NCBI GenBank assembly: GCA_035505655.1 | Contig: DATJQP010000084.1 | Location: forward strand, 1 to 64,000 | Direction: 5' to 3' | Source of the DNA: JAGVPT01 sp035505655 | Lineage (GTDB): Bacteria > Bacteroidota > Ignavibacteria > UBA10030 > UBA8401 | Length of the DNA stretch: 64,000 nucleotides | Shown here: positions 33,924-44,126 of the stretch, in pieces | Position numbering within the stretch: position 1 is the stretch's first letter | Layout of the letters: every line of letters starts with the position of its first letter | Translations under genes and position numbers: made by a program | The notes under the pieces: generated by a model | The model's database searches: none | What the model saw: only the letters and a program-made list of their open reading frames with translations | Told to the model about the DNA's origin: nothing

Positions 33924-34847
33924 GTGAATACTTCATTCCTGATTCTCATATTCATCGCATTGGGAGTCTTCCTGCTGACAATGAAACCCAGAGACGGCTC
34001 CTATCCGATTAGCTTTAAGAAGCTGGGGTTCGCGAGCCTGGGATTGGCTCTCATGGCCCTGCTCTCTGAATCTTTCACAATAATTGAGCCGGGGTATGTG
34101 GGAGTGCCGGTCACGTTCGGCAATGTCGGTTCGCAGGCCTTGTTGGCGGGCATTCATCCGATCCTCTTTGTTACGGACGTCTATAAGATGTCCATCCAAA
34201 CGAAGGACTACACGATGTCTTCGGTCAATAACGAAGGCAATAAGTCGGGTGACGACGCTGTTGCCACGCTATCGCGCGATCAACTGATTCTTAAATTCGA
34301 TGTCAGTGTCTGGTATCATCTGGATCCATCACAAGCCACCAGTGTCTACAGCAATATCGGGCTTAACTATGAAGAGGTGATCGTGAGGCCGGCTATCAGG
34401 ACCGCGCTGGTCGATGCAGCCACCAGGTTCGACGCAAGCGATGTCATGTCTCTCCAGAGAGATGCCTATACGAAAACAGTCACCGACCTCCTGTTGCATG
34501 AATTGAGCGGCAAAGGAGTACTTTTGGACAATGTGCTCATCAGAAACGTGCAGCCGCCGGCGACAGTGAGCGACGCAATTGCCGCGAAGCTCAAAGCATC
34601 TCAGGAAGCTCAGCAAATGGAGTACACGATACAGTATGCGCAGAAGGAAGCGCAACGAAAGGCGATTGAGGCTCAGGGGATTTCGAATGCTCAAAAAATA
34701 ATCGGCAACGGGCTGACCCAGAATTATCTTCAATGGTATTACATTTCCCAGCTCAAGGAGGTCGTGAGCAGTCCCAATAACTCTACCATTATCCTCCCCT
34801 ACGATCAGAAGCTGACCCCTCTACTGAATATACAGGGGAAGAAGTAG
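33924..34847 (+). CDS. SPFH/Band 7 (prohibitin/HflC-like) membrane protein
   Basis: 307 residues with a GTG start preceded by AGGAG at seven bases. Two hydrophobic segments (3-20 and 32-48) anchor the protein. The SPFH domain follows from about 50 (TIIEPGYVGVPVTFGNVGS, later DQLILKFDVSVWYHLDPSQA, then NYEEVIVRPAIRTALVDAAT). A coiled-coil-prone region with QEAQQMEYTIQYAQKEAQRK spans 225-260, and the C-terminus is the usual YISQLKEVVSS...NSTIILPYD. Prohibitin-like proteins form large ring or cage assemblies in membranes and often modulate FtsH-type proteases. The gene is monocistronic, ended by a hairpin at 34888. Confidence 0.88.
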   Translation: MNTSFLILIFIALGVFLLTMKPRDGSYPISFKKLGFASLGLALMALLSESFTIIEPGYVGVPVTFGNVGSQALLAGIHPILFVTDVYKMSIQTKDYTMSSVNNEGNKSGDDAVATLSRDQLILKFDVSVWYHLDPSQATSVYSNIGLNYEEVIVRPAIRTALVDAATRFDASDVMSLQRDAYTKTVTDLLLHELSGKGVLLDNVLIRNVQPPATVSDAIAAKLKASQEAQQMEYTIQYAQKEAQRKAIEAQGISNAQKIIGNGLTQNYLQWYYISQLKEVVSSPNNSTIILPYDQKLTPLLNIQGKK

Positions 34848-34887
34848 ACCGGTCCGAGACCAATAGAACAGTGTAATGCGGAAAGGT

Positions 34888-34914
34888 GCCCCCGGCACCG
34901 GGGGCTTCTCGTTT
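34888..34914 (+). terminator. Probable intrinsic terminator of the SPFH gene
   Basis: GCCCCCG (34888-34894) and CGGGGGC (34899-34905) form a seven-base stem of G/C pairs with a four-base GCAC loop, followed by TTCTCGTTT. It begins 41 bases after the stop codon. The tail is only moderately T-rich. Confidence 0.7.
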
Positions 34915-35436
34915 GCCGAGCTGGATGAAGCGAAGAGGCAATTGATGGACTCTCCGCGAATTTGTGACTGCTATTGACATCGAAGGGTATACCTGAAACT
35001 GGTGTTCAAGGTATGTTCGCCGTTTCACGGTCCGACAGCAATTCCATTGCGATGCTCCGGGCAGTGGAGGTTTTGAACTCGGTCGGAATGGAGAAGAAAG
35101 ATTCCCGACAGATCCATTCGGAGACAATGCTGCCTGTGCAGCCGTCATACGGCCGCATTCCGAGGGGCCAAAAGCACTCTGCGGATTGTCTTGGATTTGT
35201 CACGGAATATCAGTATCTTATTCTTGCTGTAGATTACAGCGCCCGTCTCCGATTGAACTCTGATCGGAAGCGGAACTTTTGAGACCCGCTCTCCGATTAC
35301 GAGAAGCCAAGGTTCTGAAGGGAAGATCCTCGTTGACGACCGCCTCATTGCCGGGCGGCGTATCGCGTTTCCCCCGACTCATCTTTAGCACATCTTCATC
35401 TGCGCAGCGTGTTTCGTCACCTTTTTTAGGATAGCT
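34915..35436. other. Intergenic region upstream of the DEAD-box helicase gene
   Basis: 522 bases. Small ORFs here have no protein-like features. Helicases of this class often have long regulated leaders, but I see no recognisable cold-shock element or riboswitch. CCTTTTTTAGGATAGCT lies directly before the ATG at 35437. Confidence 0.4.
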
Positions 35437-36885
35437 ATGCCATTTTCACAACTTGGTCTCAACGACCAGCTCGTGCAGGGAATGCTTGCCACGGGTTATA
35501 CCGCGCCAACCGACATCCAGTCGCGGGCCATACCGCCCGCACTCCAGGGGAAAGACCTCATCGGCTGCGCGCAAACGGGAACGGGAAAAACTGCGGCGTT
35601 CGCCCTCCCGCTTCTTCACCTTCTCTCCGGAAACCATTCGAGCGGTCCAAGGAATGTCCGCGGATTGATCCTCACTCCCACAAGGGAACTTGCGCGGCAA
35701 GTGGAAGAATTCATCGCCGGATACGGAAAGTTCACCACCCTCCAGAGTTTCTCGGTCTACGGCGGCGTCAACATGGAGAACCAGGTCAAGCGGCTCTCCC
35801 GCGGAGTCGATATCGTAATCGCGACGCCGGGGCGATTGCTCGATCATATTCAGCGCCGGACCATCGATCTGTCGCACGTTGAAATTCTCGTCCTCGACGA
35901 GGCCGACAGGATGTTCGATATGGGATTCATCAACGACGTAAGAAAGATCGTTGCCAGGGTCCCCAGGGAGCGTCAAACGCTTCTCTTCTCGGCCACTATG
36001 TCGAAAGAGGTCCGGGCGCTCACCGCATCGATTCAGAGGCAGCCCGAGATGATCGAGATCGGGCACAGGACCAAACCGGTCGACACCGTTGCGCAATACT
36101 TCTATTCGGTTCCCCGCAACCAGAAGCTCGACCTTCTGCTGCACATCCTCGGATCGTCCCGGATGGACAGCCTTCTCATCTTTTCGCGCACAAAACACGG
36201 AGCGGACAAGATCGTGCGCCGTCTGGAGCGGACGGGGGTCAAGGCTGCGGTCATTCATTCCAACCGGTCGCAATCACAGCGGAATCGCGCATTGGCCGGG
36301 TTCAAACAGGGTGATTACAAAGTCCTCGTCGCGACCGACATCGCCGCTCGCGGCATCGACGTTGAAGGGATCTCACACGTGATCAACTACGACACGCCGA
36401 CCTTCGCGGAAGACTATATCCACAGGATCGGCCGGACCGGAAGAGCGAATCAAAAAGGCGATGCACTCACCTTCGTTTCACACGAAGAGACGGATCATCT
36501 CAGAAAGATCGAACGATTTATCGACAAAAAGATTGCCCTCGGATCGTATCCGGGATTCCACTACACCGCGAAGACGGAATCGGTCGCACCGGTGCACCAT
36601 GCTCAAAGGTCGGACTTCAAACACACTCATGCCAAAGCCCGGCCCGTTGAAGAAAGAGCGTCTCAAGGTAAGAGACGCCACGGTGGCCCTCAGCAGCGGC
36701 AGCACGCTCACGGAAGAAAATCGTGGGAGCAGCGTCGCGAGAAAGGAGAGGAGCACATCGCAAAAAAGAAGACGGCCAACCCTGCGGAGGCCGGCGAGAC
36801 TGATTGGAGATCGCTCCTGGCCGCCAGGCCCGAAGGGAAAAGGTCGTTTGGGAAAAAGCTGCGGCAGTTTTTCGGCAGAGGATAA
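35437..36885 (+). CDS. DEAD-box ATP-dependent RNA helicase, RhlE type
   Basis: 482 residues. All superfamily 2 helicase motifs are present in order: Q motif TAPTDIQSRAIP, motif I AQTGTGKT, Ia PTRELARQV, Ib TPGRLLDH, II VLDEADRM, III FSATM, IV LLIFSRTKHG, V ATDIAARGIDV, VI HRIGRTGR. The last 100 residues are a basic, Gln/His/Arg/Lys-rich low-complexity tail that should bind RNA. The core is closest in pattern to RhlE-type helicases (FSQLGLNDQLVQGMLATGY, NMENQVKRLSRGVDIVIATP). Such enzymes unwind short RNA duplexes in ribosome assembly, RNA decay and cold adaptation. It is a stand-alone gene. Confidence 0.93.
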   Translation: MPFSQLGLNDQLVQGMLATGYTAPTDIQSRAIPPALQGKDLIGCAQTGTGKTAAFALPLLHLLSGNHSSGPRNVRGLILTPTRELARQVEEFIAGYGKFTTLQSFSVYGGVNMENQVKRLSRGVDIVIATPGRLLDHIQRRTIDLSHVEILVLDEADRMFDMGFINDVRKIVARVPRERQTLLFSATMSKEVRALTASIQRQPEMIEIGHRTKPVDTVAQYFYSVPRNQKLDLLLHILGSSRMDSLLIFSRTKHGADKIVRRLERTGVKAAVIHSNRSQSQRNRALAGFKQGDYKVLVATDIAARGIDVEGISHVINYDTPTFAEDYIHRIGRTGRANQKGDALTFVSHEETDHLRKIERFIDKKIALGSYPGFHYTAKTESVAPVHHAQRSDFKHTHAKARPVEERASQGKRRHGGPQQRQHAHGRKSWEQRREKGEEHIAKKKTANPAEAGETDWRSLLAARPEGKRSFGKKLRQFFGRG

Positions 36886-37101
36886 TAAGGAATGGTCCGA
36901 TCGCGTTTGCAGTGTCAAACGTCATTCTCATCGCTTCCTTCATGGCTGGCTTTTGGCGATTGGATTTGGTATCATGAAACGCGTCGAATGCCCGTTTGAG
37001 CGTTAAGTCTGCGCGATGTCGGATTGGGAAGCGTTCGAGCAGACACATACAGCGTTGGCGATGAGCTCTCTTCCACAGTGTGTCACCGGAGGCGGTGCGA
37101 G

Positions 37102-38952
37102 ATGAACACATATCAGCACAGATTCCACATTCCCGTCATGGGAACCGGCCACTCGATCGATACGCCGATCCGGGTAGCCCATTTTGGGATCTCGTCGGTC
37201 ATGTCGATCATCGACGACATGCTGATAGAGAAGGTGCGGAAATTCTACTCGCAGAAGTTCAATTTCCCCTATCGCACCATTCCGCGCTCCGAAACGGAAG
37301 CGCGCTCGAAAAGGATTACGGCATACCTCGACCTTGTTCAGGAGATCGTGCGGATGAAGACGGAAGCGATCAAAAGCCTTCCGTTCTTCGCCCGCAATGA
37401 CAAGGAAAAGTACTTCGAGATGCTCCCCGACGAGAGCCCGTTGAAGAAAGATTACCGGACCCTCCTTGCAATGGCGCCGGGCCCCGAACGCGATACGATG
37501 CAACGGGACCTGACGAACCGCATGAACCCCGGATCCATCGACGTCAATATTATGGTCAAGCTGGACAGTCACCACCTCGCGAGGTACGGCGGCCCTCTGA
37601 CCAGCGAGCTCAGCGATGCGAAGGCGGCTCTCAAAGGTTTTGCCGAGAGCACGTTGAGATCGAGCGTCGTATTTTCCGCGGGGCTGAACCAGAGCCTGTT
37701 CACCTACATGGCACAGTTCCGCGATTTCTACCGGAACGCGGCCGGCGAGCTTGAAAAGAAGATCATCCTCAAGGTGAGCGACTTCCGATCCGCGCTTATT
37801 CAGGGACGACTCCTTGCGAAGAAGGGGATGGAAGTGTTCGAGTTCAGGATCGAGTCCGGGTTGAACTGCGGCGGCCACGCGTTCGCCTCGGACGGGATCC
37901 TGTTGCCGACGCTCCTCCAGGAATTCAGGCAGAAACGGGACGAGCTCATGGCCGAGTTCCGTCCCATGATCAGAAAATTCTACGACGAGATGGGCCGGCG
38001 CTATCCTGAAGCGGCGGAAAAGAGCCGGCCTCTCGTTACGGTGCAGGGGGGGATCGGAACGCATGGCGAGGCGCGCCGGCTTCATGAGCAATTTGGAATG
38101 GACATGACCGGATGGGCGAGTCCATTTCTTCTTGTCCCCGAAGCGACGTGTGTCGACGATGCCACCCGCGAGCTCCTTCGGGCCGCGAAGGAGGAGGATC
38201 TCTATCTCAGCGACGTTTCGCCGCTCGGCATTGCCTTCAACAATGTCCGGCATAGCAGGGCGGAGATCCATACGGCGGCGATCGCGGCGGAGGGAAGACC
38301 CGGATCGCCGTGTCCGAAAGGATTTCTCGTCTCGAACACCGAATTTACGGAGAGCCCCATCTGCGTCGCGTCGAGCGAATATCAGGGCCAGAAGTTAGCG
38401 CAAATCGGGACGCTTGATATTTCCGAGGATGAAAAAAGAGCGAAGAAAGAGGCAGTTCTCGCAAAGACCTGTCTTTGCGAACAGCTCGGCAATGGCGCAT
38501 TGACCGCTCTCGGGCTCGTGCCGGGGCACAACCATCCTCAGGCGATATGCCCCGGGCCGAACATTGCCTGGTTCGACAGGATCTATACGCTCAAAGAGAT
38601 GGTCGACCACATCTACGGACGTGGTACGTCTCTCGTGCCGCCCGAGCGCCCTCACATGTTCGCGAAAGAGATCACGATGTATGTCGATTTCTTCGAGAAA
38701 CTTGTCGACCGCTGCAGCTACTCTGCGCGGGAAACGAAACAGATCAGGGAGTTCTACGACAACATGGAGTCAAGCCTCGATTTCTGTTTGTCGTTTTCGG
38801 AAGAGAAGCCGTACGAGAACGAAAACCTTGACTCGATTCCCCCCTGCGTCGACCAGCAACGCGCGCGCTTGCGCTCCGCTTATGCGAGATTTGAGGAGGG
38901 CGCAGTGCCGGTCGGGGTTCCCTGCGTCGTCTCGGATCGCTCGTTGCGGTAA
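37102..38952 (+). CDS. Uncharacterised 616-residue protein, possible nitronate-monooxygenase-like TIM barrel
   Basis: 616 residues from the ATG at 37102, nine bases after GGAGG; the open frame continues 26 codons upstream without a ribosome site. No signal peptide or membrane helix. Features that recall FMN-dependent nitronate monooxygenase/FabK-type barrels are FHIPVMGTGHSIDTPIRVA at the N-terminus, the loop ESGLNCGGHAF (265-275), VTVQGGIGTHGEARRL and MDMTGWASPFLLVPEAT (near 335-355). The second half has many cysteines (TCLCEQLGNGAL, QAICPGPN), suggesting a metal or disulfide site. I believe similar proteins are common in Bacteroidota but know no experimental function. The enzyme class is tentative and the reading frame is secure. 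Confidence 0.7.
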   Translation: MNTYQHRFHIPVMGTGHSIDTPIRVAHFGISSVMSIIDDMLIEKVRKFYSQKFNFPYRTIPRSETEARSKRITAYLDLVQEIVRMKTEAIKSLPFFARNDKEKYFEMLPDESPLKKDYRTLLAMAPGPERDTMQRDLTNRMNPGSIDVNIMVKLDSHHLARYGGPLTSELSDAKAALKGFAESTLRSSVVFSAGLNQSLFTYMAQFRDFYRNAAGELEKKIILKVSDFRSALIQGRLLAKKGMEVFEFRIESGLNCGGHAFASDGILLPTLLQEFRQKRDELMAEFRPMIRKFYDEMGRRYPEAAEKSRPLVTVQGGIGTHGEARRLHEQFGMDMTGWASPFLLVPEATCVDDATRELLRAAKEEDLYLSDVSPLGIAFNNVRHSRAEIHTAAIAAEGRPGSPCPKGFLVSNTEFTESPICVASSEYQGQKLAQIGTLDISEDEKRAKKEAVLAKTCLCEQLGNGALTALGLVPGHNHPQAICPGPNIAWFDRIYTLKEMVDHIYGRGTSLVPPERPHMFAKEITMYVDFFEKLVDRCSYSARETKQIREFYDNMESSLDFCLSFSEEKPYENENLDSIPPCVDQQRARLRSAYARFEEGAVPVGVPCVVSDRSLR

Positions 38953-39247
38953 CGCCCTCCGCCGTACCTTGTTTCCCTCCACGGCCAGACTACCAAGTCT
39001 CGCTCAACTTCTCCGGTCCCTGCTGAGAATAAAAAGCCAGGAGCTCTTCCATCTTACCTCTTATCTCTTATTTCTTCTATCTTCGCCAGGGAACCAAGCC
39101 ATCTCGAAGCTAAAGAGACAGAGGGTCTCTTGAAAATAGACAATCGATTGAGTATCATCCTGCGTGCTCGTTTTTGGAAATGGCCTGCGAATTCACCGCT
39201 GACACCGTCCGCGAGAATCGCCTCGATTGCCAATCATGGAGGGTGGA

Positions 39248-40045
39248 ATGAGCAGGAATTACAGCCCCTACAAGGATCGCACTGCGTGGTGGGTGAATCC
39301 TTGGCTCATCCTTATGCTCGCAGGGGAGCTCGTTGTCGTCGCCTTCGCTTACGTCATCGCATCGACGATCGCCAATACGATCTCCGGAGTTATCCTCGCC
39401 CTCTTCTTCTGCGTCTTCCCGTTCCTGACCATCCGATATTTTAAAGAATCCATGATCGAGCCGAACTATTCGATCGATGCTACGGTCATCGAGGAAACGC
39501 GCAAGGAGATTGCAGAGGGGAGGAGACAGGCGGCGAAGGAATTCACGGCGACGGAGATTGAATTGCTTCGAGAAGGAAAACGCATCCCGGTGCTCGAAGC
39601 CATCCGGCTCGATCCGGCCTACCGGAAGATCCATCCCTTCTTTGATGCACTCGAGGCCTCCGAGCTCGACCCGGCCGCACACGAAATCTATCTGCGTCTT
39701 CAGTTACCATCTCTCACTCTGGAAGACGAGGGGTCATCCCACAGGTTTCTCTTGTCGTTCCTTCGATTTGTGCAGCGGGCGTTTGCGGATCCGGCCATGG
39801 TCCCGCTGAACCCCTTTTTCCAGCTTGCCATTATAGAAATCTATTCCCTCAGGACAGACGACGGTGGATACGACGTCCCCTTCGCGGTCGCGAGCCTGCG
39901 GATCTCTTCTGAAGGTCTGGGACGACTCCGGCATTCGGGACGCGTCGCCGATCTGACCGAGTGCGGAGAATTCCGCTTTGAGAAGGGGGGACCGATCCAG
40001 CCACATCATGGCATCTCGGCCAGCGAGTCGAGGGGGGTCAAATGA
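39248..40045 (+). CDS. Hypothetical protein with two N-terminal membrane helices
   Basis: 265 residues from the ATG at 39248, directly after a GGAGGGTGGA ribosome site. A seven-codon extension to 39227 is possible but less likely. Two hydrophobic helices lie at about 18-40 (WLILMLAGELVVVAFAYVIA) and 43-63 (TISGVILALFFCVFPFLTIR) and are followed by a cytoplasmic, charged alpha-helical segment and a globular domain with residues such as LDPAAHEIYLRLQLPSLTL. No family recognised. It follows the 616-residue gene on the same strand after 295 bases of pyrimidine-rich spacer. Confidence 0.65.
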   Translation: MSRNYSPYKDRTAWWVNPWLILMLAGELVVVAFAYVIASTIANTISGVILALFFCVFPFLTIRYFKESMIEPNYSIDATVIEETRKEIAEGRRQAAKEFTATEIELLREGKRIPVLEAIRLDPAYRKIHPFFDALEASELDPAAHEIYLRLQLPSLTLEDEGSSHRFLLSFLRFVQRAFADPAMVPLNPFFQLAIIEIYSLRTDDGGYDVPFAVASLRISSEGLGRLRHSGRVADLTECGEFRFEKGGPIQPHHGISASESRGVK

Positions 40046-40549
40046 CGCACCTCCGGTTTGTGTTGAAACGAAGAGAGCCGGCACTAACTCCCTAGACCAG
40101 CTCCGTACAATCTCTTATGTAACCGTGCGGATTAGGCGCGAACGTTCATCTAAGGCCGACTATGCAACGCGGGGATCACGGGCTGAGGTGAGTGGGATGA
40201 AGCACGGGGTCTCAACATTCATCGTACAACACACGTCATGCCATGAAGCGGTTGGAAGGCCGCTTTGTGCCGGCTCCGCCACCCTTGGATTTTTGGTGGG
40301 CTTCCAGAAGACCCGCCTGCCTCAGTTTGCACTACTGTGGGTATTTTTCTATCTTCTTCGGAGGGCAGAGAGTTATGGGGGAGAGCGGTACCTGCCATCA
40401 TCCATCCGACCGACCCCCCGGATTCGCGTTGCGAAGAATCAGCCCGCAGTGACATGAGCCCCGGTGTCGACGCTAGTGTATGCCGTTCACCGAGGATCGG
40501 AACTCCGCCACCGTAAAACTCTTATCACATCGACCGGGGGAGATGAGTT
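40046..40549. other. Intergenic region upstream of the first T9SS cargo gene
   Basis: 504 bases. Small ORFs on both strands have no protein-like features. A weak hairpin (GGTGGG/CCCGCC) is centred near 40305 but lacks a T tail. I see no definable promoter. Confidence 0.4.
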
Positions 40550-43500
40550 ATGAAGAATTCCGTTTCTGCTATAAAACCCGCCCTTCTTTGCCTCGCAATG
40601 GTATTCTCGCATGACCCGATCAGTGCCGCACAAAGAGGGGGGAGCATATGCCCGACTTCGACGAAAAGAACGGCGATTCAGAACTGGAGTCTCTTCGATG
40701 GAAATACGATTAGCTGCGCAATCAACAGCTACGGCCCATTTTGCGACTATCTCTACCGGAATGCCGCGGGATTGGAATGGCCGAAGGGGAGCGGTTGCAC
40801 CGCGTTGTTTACGGCCGGCATCTGGATCACCGGAGTTCACAGGCCCACCGGAAAACTGCGAACCGCAGTCCAGAATTATGAAACGGAATATGAGGCAGGT
40901 CCGATCCTCGGCACATTCAATACGGAGAGCAACAACAGGAATGTTGCCGCCGATCCTAATGATCCGCGGTATCGCGTCTACAAAGTGAACAAGGGCGACG
41001 CAAATCTCCCCGCCAGCTCCCGCAATCCCGATTTTGACAACTGGCCGGGCGATCTCGGCGCTCCGTTTGTCGATGTGAACGGAAACGGCAAATGGGATGC
41101 CGGCGTGGACAAGGTCAGGCTGTACGGAGACCAGCAGCTGTGGTGCGTCTACAACGATGCCGATTCACTCGATCACGTCAAAGTAGGTGTGACGCCTCCG
41201 CTCGGGATCGAGGTGCAGGCGACGTACTTTGGATTCGACCAGCCCGGAGCTCTCGGGAACACGATGTTCATACGCTGGATCATCATCAATAAGAGCGATG
41301 CAGATTACGACAGCGTCTTCATCTCTCTCTGGTCGGACTTCGATCTTGGCAATGCCGAGGATGATCTGATCGGATGCGACACGCTCCGAGCTCTTACCTT
41401 TGTGTATAACGGCGACGACGATGACGAGGGCGAACACGGGTACGGCCCAAGACCGCCTGCAGCCGGGTTCGCTCTTTTTCAGGGGCCGGCGGTACCGGGA
41501 TCGTCAGTGGACAGTGCATTGTCGCACGGAGTATGGCGGAAAGGATGGAAGAATCTCGGGGTCGTCTCGCATGCCGTCTTTCTCGACACCTACGACCCTC
41601 TCTACCGGGATCCGCCGCTGGGCGATCCGAGCTATGCGGGGTGCGCACACGAGTTCCAGGAAGGCACTGACGGCTGGACACATCTGCCCCTTGCAGATCC
41701 CACGACCGGTCGTCCATGCCCGGACGTGTTTCCGGGAGACCCCGTGAACGGCGAAGGCTGGACAATGACGAAGAGCGGGATGAGCCCGCAAGACGTGCGC
41801 GGGATGATCTCGACCGGTCCGTTTACCCTTGCCAAGGGGGACACGCAGGAAATTGTAGGAGCTTTTGTCATAGGGCGCGGGGCCGATCGACTTGGCAGCG
41901 TGACGGTCCTGCGACAATTCTGCGACGAGGCTCGGAGGACGTACGAAGCGGATTTCAGGGTTCCGGTGACCACGGTGGCCACGTCGGTTTCGGACGACAG
42001 CGCCCGGATGGAGATCGCGACGGACGGAGAGTTTATGGGTGCGAGCACGGTTCAGGCGACGGTGAAGGATGCCGCCGGCGCACAGATCATCTCGCTTCCG
42101 CTCTACGACGACGGCGCTCACGGAGACCAGGCCCCTGGCGACAGGGTGTTCGGTAATTCCTGCCGGTTTCAGAGCAGGCAGAAACCCGTGCAGCTCGACC
42201 TCGTCGTTGTCGACACGTCGGGCCAGACGTCGTTCTGGCCTCAGGTTGTACCGGCCATTACAACCAGCGAGCTTCATGCGACAACTCCACGCGTCTTCTG
42301 GGACGACATTAATTTCGACGGTCAGGTCAACAGGGGGGAAACGATCCGATACGGGTTCACGCTCACGAATCCGAATCCCTTCAGCTTTTCGAACGTGACC
42401 GTTTCGCGACAATCGGTAAATTCGTTCCAGGGGCTCACTCTGCCGCTTGTCGGCCCGGGAGCTACCACGCTGCACTACGACCCGTCGGATAATAACAGCT
42501 ACCTGTCGTTCTCCGTGCCGGCCACATTTGCGCCGGATGAGTATTCGATCGGCCTCACTGTCACGGACGGAGACGGCAACCTGTGGACCGATACTCTTGT
42601 GTTCCCGATTCTCCCGTACCGGCAGAGAAGCGTGGCGCTTCAGCATCTCCGCGGATCGGCGTACGGCGCGCCGGTGCTTGTCCTTGCGGACACCACCGCC
42701 GCCAGGAACCATCTCTACCTCCTTACGGGGGTCGATTCGGTGGACATCATCGGGAACTCCGGGCTGACGGTCAAAGACTCCACGGACGGGCGTCTGTTGT
42801 TGCTGAATAGCCCGCTTCCGGATTCAACGGAGCCGGCGAATTCAGTTCCCATTGAAGGGTTCAGGATTTTTCCCGGCACATTGCGATCCCAGCTGTACGC
42901 CCACGATGTCACTTCAGATCCTGACACGCTGCGCTGGTTTACCGGTGCGAACGGAGGCGTGGGCGACATGCTCTACAAAGGAGCGTACCTCGGGGCGCGG
43001 TGGCAAACTGTCACCGGACCGAGTTGCCTGAGAAAGGGGGACTACAAGACCGTAGAGCTCAGATTTAGCCCGAAGAAATCATACACCGATGCAAACGCCA
43101 ACGGAAGATACGATGTCGGGGAGCCGTACGTGGTCGATTCCCTGAACAAGCACGCAGCTCAGAAGGCGTTCTTCTATTCGAAACCGACATTCGGCGCCGC
43201 CAAGTTCTCCGGATTTACCTGGGTGCCGTTTGCGGCCTATGACGACGACGCGAACCCGCCACGGCAGCTCACCGTCGTTGTTCTCGATGTCGAAAAGAAC
43301 AATCAATGGGACATCGATCCGCTCAACGGAACGCCTTTTCGCAACTATGTATGGATCCTCTCGGATTCGTACGATCCGTCGGGTAAGCTCTACGATCCGA
43401 CACAGGGAGGGGCTGATATCGGTGCGCTCTCCCTCACGAAATCGGTTCCGTATTACTATGCGTTGTGGCTGATGGAAAGGACCCCCGCGACGGAGGCGTA

Positions 43501-43879
43501 CAGCACGTCGTTCTCCGTAACGCTCGTGCCGAGCTATCCCATCTCCGCGGAAGACGCGTATCTCTTCAACCCAACCGCGTACACCGGAATCGCGAACCGG
43601 CCGCTGAATGTGCCGACGACGATCGCGCTAAACCAGAACTATCCGAACCCGTTCAATCCGTCGACGACGATTGGCTATCAGTTGCCGGTGAATAGTTTCG
43701 TGACACTGAAGGTGTACGATATTCTCGGAAGGGAGGTCGCGACGCTGGTGAACCGGTTCGAAAAAGCGGGGTTCTACGAAGTGCGCTTCGACGGCACGCG
43801 GCTCTCGAGCGGGGTCTATTTTTATACTCTTCGTTCGGGGAATCATGTCGTGTCCAAGAAGCTCATGGTGTTGAAATAG
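40550..43879 (+). CDS. Large secreted protein with T9SS type A sorting tail
   Basis: 1109 residues. Residues 1-27 form a signal peptide. The body has no recognised catalytic motif. It contains a Cys-rich N-terminal segment (INSYGPFCDYLYRNAAGLEW), acidic calcium-site-like loops (VDVNGNGKWDAGVDKV, DANANGRYDVGE) that recur in FCB-group surface proteins, and Ig-like beta-sandwich repeats in the second half (DDSARMEIATDGEFMGAST). The last 85 residues are the sorting domain, opening with NYPNPFNPST and ending HVVSKKLMVLK. T9SS removes such tails while exporting the cargo to the surface or medium. It is the only plus-strand cargo gene in the cluster. Confidence 0.88.
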   Translation: MKNSVSAIKPALLCLAMVFSHDPISAAQRGGSICPTSTKRTAIQNWSLFDGNTISCAINSYGPFCDYLYRNAAGLEWPKGSGCTALFTAGIWITGVHRPTGKLRTAVQNYETEYEAGPILGTFNTESNNRNVAADPNDPRYRVYKVNKGDANLPASSRNPDFDNWPGDLGAPFVDVNGNGKWDAGVDKVRLYGDQQLWCVYNDADSLDHVKVGVTPPLGIEVQATYFGFDQPGALGNTMFIRWIIINKSDADYDSVFISLWSDFDLGNAEDDLIGCDTLRALTFVYNGDDDDEGEHGYGPRPPAAGFALFQGPAVPGSSVDSALSHGVWRKGWKNLGVVSHAVFLDTYDPLYRDPPLGDPSYAGCAHEFQEGTDGWTHLPLADPTTGRPCPDVFPGDPVNGEGWTMTKSGMSPQDVRGMISTGPFTLAKGDTQEIVGAFVIGRGADRLGSVTVLRQFCDEARRTYEADFRVPVTTVATSVSDDSARMEIATDGEFMGASTVQATVKDAAGAQIISLPLYDDGAHGDQAPGDRVFGNSCRFQSRQKPVQLDLVVVDTSGQTSFWPQVVPAITTSELHATTPRVFWDDINFDGQVNRGETIRYGFTLTNPNPFSFSNVTVSRQSVNSFQGLTLPLVGPGATTLHYDPSDNNSYLSFSVPATFAPDEYSIGLTVTDGDGNLWTDTLVFPILPYRQRSVALQHLRGSAYGAPVLVLADTTAARNHLYLLTGVDSVDIIGNSGLTVKDSTDGRLLLLNSPLPDSTEPANSVPIEGFRIFPGTLRSQLYAHDVTSDPDTLRWFTGANGGVGDMLYKGAYLGARWQTVTGPSCLRKGDYKTVELRFSPKKSYTDANANGRYDVGEPYVVDSLNKHAAQKAFFYSKPTFGAAKFSGFTWVPFAAYDDDANPPRQLTVVVLDVEKNNQWDIDPLNGTPFRNYVWILSDSYDPSGKLYDPTQGGADIGALSLTKSVPYYYALWLMERTPATEAYSTSFSVTLVPSYPISAEDAYLFNPTAYTGIANRPLNVPTTIALNQNYPNPFNPSTTIGYQLPVNSFVTLKVYDILGREVATLVNRFEKAGFYEVRFDGTRLSSGVYFYTLRSGNHVVSKKLMVLK

Positions 43880-44072
43880 TACGAGGAAGGGATATTGTCA
43901 TTCCAGGAGAGCGAAACGACGCCCCCTGCGAGTTGATCGGCGGAAACGCGTTTCGCAGGAAAAGGAGCAGCTGAATCATGGACGATAGAACGGCAAGAAC
44001 AGGGGATCTCCTACGCAACTCTCACAAGGAAATTTCGAGCCGCGTGTCACGAGATTAGGTGTTACCAATAAT

Positions 44073-44122
44073 CTCGTTCCCAACTTGTCGTTGGGAACGA
44101 GCGTCCCACGAAGCTCCGCTTC
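44073..44122 (+). repeat. Left REP-like palindrome pair
   Basis: It combines an 11-base-arm palindrome (CTCGTTCCCAA/TTGGGAACGAG) with a 5-base-arm hairpin (GAAGC/GCTTC), eight bases apart. The hairpin ends four bases before the stop codon of the transposase gene. Confidence 0.8.
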
Positions 44123-44126
44123 CTGA

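Noticed and set aside
40295..40320. Hairpin with GGTGGG/CCCGCC arms
   Set aside because: The stem has mismatches, there is no T tail, and it is not next to a gene end.
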